Source: Collinsella sp.
GTDB taxonomy: Bacteria; Actinomycetota; Coriobacteriia; Coriobacteriales; Coriobacteriaceae
Direction of reading: 5' to 3'
Assembly (NCBI GenBank): GCA_019413955.1
Contig: DXMX01000063.1
Span: forward strand, 1,117-10,146
Length of the DNA stretch: 9,030 nt
Part shown: positions 1 through 5,361 of the stretch, in pieces
How positions within the stretch are numbered: the stretch's first letter is position 1
Layout of the letters: each line of letters starts with the position of its first letter
Translations under genes and position numbers: made by a program
The notes under the pieces: model-generated
What the model was told of the DNA's origin: nothing
Seen by the model: only the letters and a program-made list of their open reading frames with translations
The model's database searches: none

Positions 1-637
1 GCGCGCGATCGACCTGACGCTCCAGCGGTCGCAGCTGACGGGCGATTTCCTTATTGATGTCGCGGGCACGCATCAGGTGCTCGTCCATCGACTTAATCTT
101 TTTGAGCGCACGCTCCTTGCGGCGCTTGTGCTTGGAGATGCCGGCGGCCTCCTCGATGAGGGCACGGCGCTCCTCGGGGCGGCTCTGCAAAATGGCATCG
201 AGCTTGCCCTGGCTGATGATGGAATGCGTATCCTTGCCCAGGCCCGAATCGTGCAAGATGTCCTGAATGTCCATCAGGCGGCACGGGCTCGAGTTGATGA
301 GGTACTCGCTTTCGCCCGAGCGATACATACGACGGGTGATGGCGACCTCGTCAAAATCGACGGGCAGCATATGGTCCGAGTTATCGAGCACCAACGTGAC
401 CTCGGCGACACCCACCGGCTTGCGCGCTGACGAGCCCGAGAAGATGACATCCTCCATGGCCTGGCCGCGCAGCTGCTTGGCGCTCTGCTCGCCCAGGACC
501 CACAGAATCGAGTCGGAGATGTTCGATTTTCCCGAGCCGTTGGGACCGACGATGACGGTCAGGCCCGGCTCAAACGTCATATGGGCGCGGTCGGCAAACG
601 ACTTGAACCCTTTGAGCGTGAGGGACTTGAGATACAC
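1..637 (-). CDS. smc: Chromosome partition protein SMC, N-terminal part (runs off the window)
   Basis: SMC is the ATPase of the bacterial condensin that compacts and segregates chromosomes with ScpA and ScpB. Only the first 212 residues are present: the N-terminal half of the ABC-type head and the beginning of the first coiled-coil arm. Visible are the SMC start MYLKSLTLKGFKSF, the Walker A loop GPNGSGKSN at residues 31-39, the WVLGEQSAKQLRG segment (about 46-58) and the Q-loop region ISQGKLDAIL (141-150). These are followed by PEERRALIEEAAGI and a basic, charged helix that opens the coiled coil. The start is GTG at 637, chosen because it gives the canonical SMC N-terminus and has a Shine-Dalgarno GAGGAA just upstream. 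It begins 10 nt after the rnc stop, so it is probably co-transcribed with rnc. The hinge, second arm and Walker B/signature half lie beyond position 1. Confidence 0.97.
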   Translation of the reverse strand, partial: MYLKSLTLKGFKSFADRAHMTFEPGLTVIVGPNGSGKSNISDSILWVLGEQSAKQLRGQAMEDVIFSGSSARKPVGVAEVTLVLDNSDHMLPVDFDEVAITRRMYRSGESEYLINSSPCRLMDIQDILHDSGLGKDTHSIISQGKLDAILQSRPEERRALIEEAAGISKHKRRKERALKKIKSMDEHLMRARDINKEIARQLRPLERQVDRA

Positions 638-647
638 GGTTCCTCGC

Positions 648-1373
648 TTACACGTGCTTCTTGTTCAGAATCACGCCGTTGGTGGTGTAACCCATGCGGT
701 CGAGCGCTTCGAGCGCGGCGGCTCCCTCGGCTTCCTTCTTTGAGGAGCCGGAGCCGCGACCCTGGCGAATACCATCGATCAAAACCACGGCGGTAAAGGT
801 GGGCGCATGCGCCGGGCCCTCGGAGCCAACGAGCTTATACGCCGGGGGTTCGTGACCGTCGGCTTGCACGCACTCCTGCAAAAACGACTTGGGGTTTGCA
901 GGATGCTCGGCACGCTCGGAAGCCAAATGCGGCTTAAGCGTACGATGGATAAACTCCGCTGCGGCATCCCAGCCGGCATCCAGGTACAGTGCGCCCACGA
1001 GCGACTCGTAGACGTTCTCGAGGGCCGAATGCAGGCCGCGCGCACCGGTACCGGTCTCGGAGGCACCAAAGATGATGATGTCGTCGATGCCCAGCTCGTG
1101 AGAAACCTCGGACAGCGTAGCGCCCGAGACAAGCGACACCTTCAGGCGTGTGAGCTTGCCCTCGTCAAACTCCGGATAGGACTCAAACAGGGAGCGTGCG
1201 ACCACAGCGCCCAAAATGGAATCGCCCAAGAACTCAAGGCGCTCATAGCTGGCAGAAACCGGCTGGCCCTCGACTGCCGAGGGATGCGTAAGGGCCGCAC
1301 GCAGCAGCACCTTATTATTGAACTCGTGGCCCAGAATTTCCTGGGCGCGCGTAAGTCGTTCAGACAAAGCCAA
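648..1373 (-). CDS. rnc: Ribonuclease III
   Basis: Cytoplasmic Mg-dependent endonuclease that cuts double-stranded RNA, processing the rRNA precursor and some mRNAs. The 241-residue product has the usual length. Domains are an N-terminal nuclease domain (about 5-150), with the signature ERLEFLGDSIL at 44-54, and a C-terminal dsRNA-binding domain (about 158-228) ending in the typical SKKEAEGAAA. By motif alignment with Aquifex RNase III (E40, D44, D107, E110), the active-site residues are E47, D51, N120 and E123. The third acidic position is therefore Asn here (ENVYESLVGALYLD, 119-132), which is unusual and is treated as a finding. The start is TTG at 1373, only 3 nt after the acpP stop. GGGAGG 8 nt upstream, inside the end of acpP, fits as ribosome binding site. 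The next in-frame TTG is two codons downstream and cannot be excluded. The acpP-rnc-smc order matches the Firmicutes arrangement. Confidence 0.96.
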   Translation of the reverse strand: MALSERLTRAQEILGHEFNNKVLLRAALTHPSAVEGQPVSASYERLEFLGDSILGAVVARSLFESYPEFDEGKLTRLKVSLVSGATLSEVSHELGIDDIIIFGASETGTGARGLHSALENVYESLVGALYLDAGWDAAAEFIHRTLKPHLASERAEHPANPKSFLQECVQADGHEPPAYKLVGSEGPAHAPTFTAVVLIDGIRQGRGSGSSKKEAEGAAALEALDRMGYTTNGVILNKKHV

Positions 1374-1376
1374 GAC

Positions 1377-1619
1377 CTAAGCCTCCCTGGCGTTTTCGAT
1401 CGCGTCGACGGCGTCGGCGACAGAGTTAAGCGAGAGCAGAGTCTCGTCATCGATCTCGAGGTTGAACTCGTCCTCGATGGCCGTAACCAGCTGCAAACGC
1501 TCGAGCGAGTTGGCATTGAGGTCGTCAAAGGTGGTCTCCTCGCTAATTTCGGCAACATCGACGCCCAGAACGTCAGCAGCGACCTCGGCGATCTTGTCGA
1601 AGATTTCGGAGCGGTCCAT
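1377..1619 (-). CDS. acpP: Acyl carrier protein
   Basis: Small acidic cytosolic protein that carries growing acyl chains on a 4'-phosphopantetheine arm during fatty acid synthesis and donates them to PlsX. The product is 80 residues, the normal size, strongly acidic, with the four-helix ACP pattern. The attachment serine is S38 in the sequence LNANSLERLQLV, at the start of helix II. Most fatty-acid ACPs have Asp-Ser-Leu here, while this one has Asn-Ser-Leu. The reading frame stays open far upstream, but the ATG at 1619 is chosen because GAGGAA lies 7 nt before it and the ACP fold begins exactly there. It lies between plsX (124 nt upstream) and rnc (3 nt downstream). The stop TAG is followed almost at once by the TTG of rnc, suggesting co-translation. 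No fab genes are adjacent. A specialised ACP rather than the main one is possible, but the plsX neighbour favours the main fatty-acid ACP. Confidence 0.94.
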   Translation of the reverse strand: MDRSEIFDKIAEVAADVLGVDVAEISEETTFDDLNANSLERLQLVTAIEDEFNLEIDDETLLSLNSVADAVDAIENAREA

Positions 1620-1648
1620 AGCGCTTCCTCTCATAGTGCATGAATACC

Positions 1649-1677
1649 AAAAGAATGGTACCGCCCGGGCGGTACCA
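1649..1677 (-). terminator. Perfect 22-bp palindrome with T-rich tail between plsX and acpP: terminator, attenuator or operator
   Basis: Positions 1656-1677 form an uninterrupted palindrome whose half is TGGTACCGCCC. On the minus strand it can fold into a 9-bp GC-rich stem with a CCGG loop, immediately followed by TTCTTTT (1655-1649). That is the layout of a rho-independent terminator. It starts 67 nt after the plsX stop and ends about 30 nt before the acpP start, leaving no room for a separate promoter between hairpin and acpP. It may therefore be a partial terminator or attenuator. Equally, the perfect two-fold symmetry would suit a dimeric repressor. The sequence alone does not decide. Confidence 0.5.
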
Positions 1678-1690
1678 AGACACGGTTCTG

Positions 1691-1696
1691 ATTCTA
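1691..1696 (-). promoter_or_regulatory. Candidate -10 element for acpP
   Basis: TAGAAT on the minus strand matches the -10 consensus TATAAT at five of six bases. It lies in the 124-nt plsX-acpP gap, about 14 nt before the palindrome at 1656-1677. No convincing -35 hexamer is visible 16-18 nt upstream. If used, transcription would start only a few bases before the palindrome, putting the hairpin at the 5' end of the acpP leader. Confidence 0.25.
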
Positions 1697-1743
1697 CCCC
1701 ACGACGTGCACCGCGAAGCACATAACAGCGCTCTAACCCGCTC

Positions 1744-2763
1744 TTATAAAACGATACCATCCATAGAGTTGGCGACATTCTCGACCAGCCCGGCGCGCAC
1801 GGCTTCGGCCGCCGCGAGCGTACCGTTTTTGACAGCCTCGACTGAGGTGGCGCCATGGCCGATCAGGACCACGCCGCGCAGGCCCAGCAGGATGGCGCCG
1901 CCCTTGGCATCGCCAGAGAGTTTGGCCTTAATCTCGCGCATCTGCTTTTTGATGAGCAGCGCGGCGATCTTGGTGCCGAGCGAGGACATAAAGGCGCCCT
2001 TGAGCTCCTGCAGCAAAAACTTGGCAGCGCCCTCGGTAGCCTTGAGAGCGATATTGCCCGACATGCCGTCGGCAACAACGACATCGAAATTGCCCGAGGT
2101 GAGGTCGGTACCTTCGCAGTTGCCCACAAAGCCTGGAACTGCGGCCTTCATAGCTGGGAAACAGGCCTTGGTAAAATTGGAACCCTTCTCGTCCTCGGTG
2201 CCATTGGCGAGCAGGCCCACGCGGGGATGTTCAATGCCCAAGACGACACGTGCATAGGCGCTGCCCATCTGCGCAAAGCGCACCATATCGTCAACCTCGA
2301 CATCGGGATTGGCGCCCATGTCGCACAGCACCGTCAGACCGCCGGCACGATTGGGCAGCGCATTGGTCAGACAGGGGCGCACCGGTTGCTTTTTGCCTTC
2401 GGCCTGATACCTAAACGGCGTCACGTAGGCGGTGGCAGCGGCGGTCATGGCACCGGTCGAACCGGCAGAGAAGAACGCGTCCGCATTTCCCTTCTTGATG
2501 GCGCGGCACGACAGCACGATCGAAGACTTGCGTTTGGTCATCACGGCGCGAATGGGATCGTCATCCATGGCGATAATGTCGGGTGCCTCCAGGGCCTCGA
2601 CGCGCGCATGGGAGGCGGCAAAGGGATTGACGATTTCGGCGGGGCCAGCTGCCAAGACCTCGATATCGGGATCGGCGGCAAGCGCAGCCTCGATACCATC
2701 GAGAACAACCTGAGGTTTCTCGTCTCCGCCCACAACGTCTACACAAACGCGAACGTTACTCAT
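1744..2763 (-). CDS. plsX: Phosphate acyltransferase PlsX (acyl-ACP:phosphate acyltransferase)
   Basis: Catalyses reversible transfer of an acyl group between acyl-ACP and inorganic phosphate, giving the acyl-phosphate used by membrane-bound PlsY to start phospholipid synthesis. It is a peripheral cytosolic enzyme. The 339-residue product has the usual length. Family motifs in order are DVVGGDEKP (9-17, usually D-MGGD), FFSAGSTGAM (97-106), VRPCLTNALP (128-137), DMGANPD (148-154), GLLANGTEDEKGS (183-195), GNCEGTDL and DVVVADGMSGNIALK (214-241), and GGAILLGLRG (288-297). Two ATGs are close together (2769 and 2763). The second is preferred because AAGGAG lies 7 nt before it, against 1 nt for the first. 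An intrinsic terminator ends just upstream of this ribosome binding site. fabD/fabG/fabH, often downstream of plsX in other bacteria, are absent, and acpP follows directly. Confidence 0.94.
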   Translation of the reverse strand: MSNVRVCVDVVGGDEKPQVVLDGIEAALAADPDIEVLAAGPAEIVNPFAASHARVEALEAPDIIAMDDDPIRAVMTKRKSSIVLSCRAIKKGNADAFFSAGSTGAMTAAATAYVTPFRYQAEGKKQPVRPCLTNALPNRAGGLTVLCDMGANPDVEVDDMVRFAQMGSAYARVVLGIEHPRVGLLANGTEDEKGSNFTKACFPAMKAAVPGFVGNCEGTDLTSGNFDVVVADGMSGNIALKATEGAAKFLLQELKGAFMSSLGTKIAALLIKKQMREIKAKLSGDAKGGAILLGLRGVVLIGHGATSVEAVKNGTLAAAEAVRAGLVENVANSMDGIVL

Positions 2764-2780
2764 ATACATGCTCCTTATAC

Positions 2781-2810
2781 AAAAATGGCCGACTCATTGA
2801 GCCGGCCATT
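2781..2810 (-). terminator. Intrinsic terminator after rpmF, abutting the plsX ribosome binding site
   Basis: On the minus strand a 10-bp stem ATGGCCGGCT / AGTCGGCCAT (one G-U pair) closes a 5-nt loop CAATG and is followed by a run of five T. One further A-T pair at the base is possible. This is a textbook rho-independent terminator and should end the sepIVA-yceD-rpmF transcript. The T-run stops only a few bases before the AAGGAG of plsX, so plsX must be reached either by readthrough or from a promoter upstream of the hairpin. Confidence 0.8.
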
Positions 2811-2813
2811 GTG

Positions 2814-2827
2814 GTTCCATTTGGAAC
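2814..2827 (-). repeat. Short inverted repeat upstream of the rpmF terminator
   Basis: GTTCCA and TGGAAC are separated by 2 nt, giving a 6-bp perfect inverted repeat between the rpmF stop and the main terminator. It could form a small second hairpin in tandem with the terminator or be a weak protein-binding site. At this length it may also be chance. Confidence 0.3.
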
Positions 2828-2841
2828 GGCATCGCATCCAG

Positions 2842-2847
2842 AGTATA
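2842..2847 (-). promoter_or_regulatory. Candidate -10 element upstream of plsX
   Basis: TATACT on the minus strand, starting 3 nt after the rpmF stop codon, matches five of six -10 bases. No good -35 is seen in the 3' end of rpmF. Its interest is position: a transcript from here would run through the terminator at 2781-2810 before reaching plsX. Confidence 0.2.
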
Positions 2848-2850
2848 CCG

Positions 2851-3030
2851 TTACTCGGTAACGATAACCTCGCGGTCCTTGTAGAAACCGCAGCTGGGGC
2901 ACACGTGGTGCGGAAGCTTGACAGCGCCGCAACGGGGGCACGTGGACTGACCCGCAGCCGAGATCTTCATGTTGGCGGAACGACGGGTGTGAGTGCGGAT
3001 ACGACCCTGCTTTTGTTTAGGTACGGGCAT
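2851..3030 (-). CDS. rpmF: 50S ribosomal protein L32 (zinc-ribbon form)
   Basis: Small basic protein of the large ribosomal subunit. The 59-residue product begins MPVPKQKQGRIRTHTRRS, the standard L32 N-terminus (mature L32 usually lacks the Met). It carries two CxxC pairs, CPRC (31-34) and CPSC (44-47), so it is the zinc-binding C+ form rather than the cysteine-free paralogue that bacteria use under zinc shortage. The start ATG at 3030 has a strong AAGGAAGG 5 nt before it. The gene follows yceD after 64 nt and precedes a strong terminator. The yceD-rpmF pairing is one of the most conserved bacterial gene neighbourhoods and helps identify both genes. Confidence 0.97.
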   Translation of the reverse strand: MPVPKQKQGRIRTHTRRSANMKISAAGQSTCPRCGAVKLPHHVCPSCGFYKDREVIVTE

Positions 3031-3094
3031 AGTGACCTTCCTTATGAACTATCCAGTGTGGCGATTACGCGCAAGTAGCGATACTACCACAGTT

Positions 3095-3649
3095 TTACTC
3101 ATCAAGCTTGAGATTCTTCAATGCTGCAAATGGATTTTCCGTGGCAGCGGCCCATTCTGCCTCTGCCTGGGCGGCGCAATCGCATTGCTCGACGTTGAGA
3201 TTGCAACCGCATGTGGGGCACAGACCACGGCAATCGGGCTTGCAGAGCACCACAAACGGCGTGTCGATAACGACCGCGTCATTGATGGGCTCACCCAGAT
3301 CGACGATGCGGTCCTCACCCAGAAGCTCGTAGCCGTCCTCGTAGGCCTCGGGATCCTCGGGCTCCTCAAAGAGGTAGAACTCCTCGATCTCTCCGGCGAT
3401 ATCAAACGAGGCGGGCTCCAGGCAACGGTCGCACTCACCGGTGGCGTGCGCGCGGACCATGCCCGTGAGCAAGACACCGGTACCGGCATTGGTAAAGACA
3501 ACGTCGTAGTCGATGCCGTCCTGAAGCTGGTACTCCTTCTCGCCCACCGTGTAGGTGGCGACATCGACCTTACCGGTCAGCGGATACGAATCTCCAGGAA
3601 ACTCGAGCTGCTCGGAAAGATCGACGGTAACGCTCGGGAACTCAGCCAT
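3095..3649 (-). CDS. yceD: YceD/DUF177 family protein (23S rRNA accumulation factor family)
   Basis: Members of the DUF177/YceD family are encoded beside rpmF in most bacteria, and both bacterial and plant members have been linked to 23S rRNA accumulation. The molecular activity is not established. The 184-residue product has the family length and pattern: a CDRC pair (73-76, within GECDRCLEP), an acidic middle (about 89-121), then a cysteine cluster CKPDCRGLCPTCGCNLN (136-152) with further cysteines at 156 and 158. The nine cysteines suggest metal binding. The start ATG at 3649 overlaps the stop of the preceding gene as TAATG with no clear Shine-Dalgarno, so translational coupling is likely. 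An in-frame GTG two codons upstream is an alternative. The C-terminus is typical of the family (NPFAALKNLK). Confidence 0.92.
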   Translation of the reverse strand: MAEFPSVTVDLSEQLEFPGDSYPLTGKVDVATYTVGEKEYQLQDGIDYDVVFTNAGTGVLLTGMVRAHATGECDRCLEPASFDIAGEIEEFYLFEEPEDPEAYEDGYELLGEDRIVDLGEPINDAVVIDTPFVVLCKPDCRGLCPTCGCNLNVEQCDCAAQAEAEWAAATENPFAALKNLKLDE

Positions 3650-4146
3650 TACCACTGACCATTCTGTTGGGCGGCACCCTCGTTGAGCTGCTGACGGCAA
3701 CGGGTAACGGTGCCGGTCAGGCTCTTGAGGTTCTCCTCCAGGTGTGTAAAGACCTGCTCTGCGTAGTCCTCGGCAGCATAACGCGTCTCGCGCTCGTACT
3801 GCTGGGCACGATCGCGGATGTCGTCGGCCTGCTGCTGCGCAAGGCGGACGATCTCCTGCTCACCGGCAATGGTGAGGGCCTGCTGCTGAGCGTCGGCGAT
3901 GATGGAATCGGCCTGAGCGGCGGCGGAAGCCATAAGCTCCTCGCGCTCCTTAAGGATACGGCGGGACTTCTGCCACTCCTCGGGATAGCTCATGCGGATC
4001 TCGTCGAGGATGTTGAAGAACACGTCGGCGTCGATGACCTTGAACTGAGCGTTCTTGCCGAAAGGCGGCTTGGCTTCCTCGATCAGCCCTTCGAGCTCAT
4101 CGACCAAGCTGACGATCCTATCGCCAGGAAAATTCTCGCCCGGCAT
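3649..4146 (-). CDS. DivIVA-domain coiled-coil protein, SepIVA-like
   Basis: The 165-residue product has no membrane segment or signal peptide. Residues 8-27 form a short helix (DRIVSLVDELEGLIEEAKPP). A second block (about 36-60) contains FKVIDADVFFNILDEIRMSYPEEW. A long charged, Gln/Ala-rich coiled coil follows from about 60 to 155. The block pattern resembles mycobacterial SepIVA (Rv2927c), an essential DivIVA-domain protein of septation and polar envelope growth. SepIVA likewise sits directly upstream of a DUF177 gene, which supports the assignment. This copy is clearly shorter than my recollection of SepIVA (about 245 residues). The start is ATG at 4146, with AAGGAG 5 nt upstream. The two ATGs further upstream (4170, 4161) lack suitable ribosome binding sites. 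The stop overlaps yceD by 1 nt. Automatic pipelines might call it an ATPase or F-type b-subunit-like protein because of the coiled coil. I see no nucleotide-binding motif. Confidence 0.82.
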   Translation of the reverse strand: MPGENFPGDRIVSLVDELEGLIEEAKPPFGKNAQFKVIDADVFFNILDEIRMSYPEEWQKSRRILKEREELMASAAAQADSIIADAQQQALTIAGEQEIVRLAQQQADDIRDRAQQYERETRYAAEDYAEQVFTHLEENLKSLTGTVTRCRQQLNEGAAQQNGQW

Positions 4147-4181
4147 CCGGTCTCCTTTCATAGGTAACATATCATCGTGCT

Positions 4182-4190
4182 AGTTTACCA
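4182..4190 (-). promoter_or_regulatory. Candidate extended -10 promoter for sepIVA-yceD-rpmF
   Basis: TGGTAAACT on the minus strand fits an extended -10 (TGn followed by TAAACT, four to five matches to TATAAT), in the 68-nt gap between coaD and the sepIVA-like gene. A TTCTTA 18 nt upstream is a poor -35, which extended -10 promoters tolerate. It would give a leader of roughly 30 nt before the ATG at 4146. The gap itself, in an otherwise overlapping gene string, supports a transcription start here. Confidence 0.35.
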
Positions 4191-4214
4191 CATGCCACCA
4201 GGCAATAAGAAACG

Positions 4215-4712
4215 TCACGAAAAGCGATGTTTGAGCGCTTCGACCACGTTGGACGGGACAAACGTCGATACATCGCTGCCGAGCGAGGCGATCTGGCGAA
4301 CAACCGAGCTCGAGATATAGCCGTACTGCGGCGCACTCATGACAAAGATGGACTCCAGCTCGCTATCCAGGCGATAGTTAAGGTCGGCCTGCTGCAGCTC
4401 ATATTCAAAGTCGGTCATGGCGCGCAGGCCCTTGACCACGGCCCCCGCCCCCTGCTCGCGAGCGAAGTCGACCAAGAGGCCGGTAAAGGGCAGGACCTCG
4501 ACGCCGTCGATATCACCGAGCGCCTCGCGGGCCAGCGCCACGCGCTCATCGAGCATAAACGTGGTGCCCACGCCGTTTTTACCCTGCGACTCGGCAACAG
4601 CGACGATCACGCTAGGAAAGATGCGGCGGGCGCGGCGGATCACATCGATATGGCCAAACGTGATGGGATCAAAAGTGCCCGGGACGATCACGCGGTTGAT
4701 GGTGTCATTCAT
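4215..4712 (-). CDS. coaD: Phosphopantetheine adenylyltransferase
   Basis: Catalyses the penultimate step of coenzyme A synthesis, ATP + 4'-phosphopantetheine to dephospho-CoA + pyrophosphate, in the cytosol. The 165-residue product matches the usual length of about 160. Nucleotidyltransferase motifs seen are PGTFDPITFGH (11-21), containing the TxGH signature (T18, G20, H21), VKGLRAMTDFEYELQQADLN (93-112) for pantetheine and ATP binding, and YGYISSSVVRQIA (130-142), the ISSS ATP-site loop. The reading frame continues upstream without function. The ATG at 4712 is chosen because AGGAGG lies 6 nt before it and the fold starts there. It overlaps the end of rsmD by 8 nt. The rsmD-coaD pair is widely conserved. 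Its product line feeds the CoA used to load the ACP encoded downstream. Confidence 0.97.
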   Translation of the reverse strand: MNDTINRVIVPGTFDPITFGHIDVIRRARRIFPSVIVAVAESQGKNGVGTTFMLDERVALAREALGDIDGVEVLPFTGLLVDFAREQGAGAVVKGLRAMTDFEYELQQADLNYRLDSELESIFVMSAPQYGYISSSVVRQIASLGSDVSTFVPSNVVEALKHRFS

Positions 4713-5361
4713 GGGCGTCCTCCTGAAACGTCGTGGCATCATTGTTGTCAGCATCGGTGCCGGCGCTATCGCCCTCACCATCATCATCGCCGACCCAACG
4801 GAGCAGGTCGACCGAGGTAATGCCGTAGCGCTTCTCACGTACAGTCTCAAAGTCTGCCGGATGCGCGCCCGCATCGGCGGCGGCATGCTCAAACAGGGCA
4901 AAAGCGCCAGGTGCAAACAGACCCTGCTGAGCCAGGTTCTGCAGCAGTTCCTCGACCGGCTCGGCACCAAAAGCATAGGGCGGGTCGAGCAGGACCAGAT
5001 CAAAGGGGCCGCCCGGCACACGACCGCGCGAGGCACTCACCAGCATGTCGCCCGTGACCACACGCCAACGTGAACGGTCACGGCAGAGCGACTCGATATT
5101 CTTGGTAATGAGCCGCGCGGCGTTGCGATCGATCTCAAACGTCGTGAGCGAGCGGGCCCCACGAGAGAGCATCTCTAACCCTAAGGCGCCGGAGCCGCCA
5201 AAGGCGTCCAGCACACGAACCTCGTCCAGATCGAAGTCGAATGCCGACATGACCATAGATGCGCACGCCTCACGTACGCGATCAGTCGTGGGGCGGGTAA
5301 CATCGCGACCACGGGGCTCCTCGATCTTACGACCGCGCCATTCGCCGCCGATGATTCTCAT
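4705..5361 (-). CDS. rsmD: 16S rRNA (guanine-966-N2)-methyltransferase RsmD
   Basis: S-adenosylmethionine-dependent methyltransferase that modifies guanine 966 of 16S rRNA during small-subunit assembly. The 218-residue product begins MRIIGGEWRGRKIEEP and has TRPTTDRVREA (22-32). It also has the SAM-binding loop VLDAFGGSGALGLEMLSRGA (50-69) and the catalytic motif LLDPPYAFG (124-132). The core ends at about residue 190. The remaining 28 residues are a strongly acidic, low-complexity tail not needed for the fold, which overlaps the coaD ribosome binding site. The ATG at 5361 overlaps the recG stop as ATGA. The directly adjacent GGAGG is too close, but AAGGAGG about 10 nt upstream can serve as ribosome binding site. 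Confidence 0.94.
   Translation of the reverse strand: MRIIGGEWRGRKIEEPRGRDVTRPTTDRVREACASMVMSAFDFDLDEVRVLDAFGGSGALGLEMLSRGARSLTTFEIDRNAARLITKNIESLCRDRSRWRVVTGDMLVSASRGRVPGGPFDLVLLDPPYAFGAEPVEELLQNLAQQGLFAPGAFALFEHAAADAGAHPADFETVREKRYGITSVDLLRWVGDDDGEGDSAGTDADNNDATTFQEDAHE

Noticed and set aside
1044..1055. 12-bp palindrome (ACCGGTACCGGT) inside rnc
   Set aside because: It lies in the coding region for a Thr/Gly-rich loop and is explained by repeated glycine and threonine codons. It is not placed where a regulatory site would be expected.
1620..1856. N-terminal extension of acpP (about 79 codons) into the intergenic region and plsX
   Set aside because: It crosses the palindrome and the plsX 3' end in another frame. 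The ACP fold and a good ribosome binding site begin at ATG 1619.
1855..3078. Plus-strand open frame of 407 codons opposite plsX and rpmF
   Set aside because: It is antisense to two well-recognised genes and the terminator, has no recognisable domain, and its composition (many His, Gly, Ala, Arg) is typical of a shadow frame in high-GC DNA.
3031..3094. Possible promoter (TTGCGC, 17 nt, TAGTTC) in the yceD-rpmF gap
   Set aside because: Both hexamers are poor matches, so only the ribosome binding site of rpmF is convincing in this gap.
4713..5036. Upstream in-frame extension of coaD (about 108 codons) inside rsmD
   Set aside because: The extension is the out-of-frame reading of rsmD. A strong Shine-Dalgarno before ATG 4712 and the exact CoaD N-terminus fix the start there.
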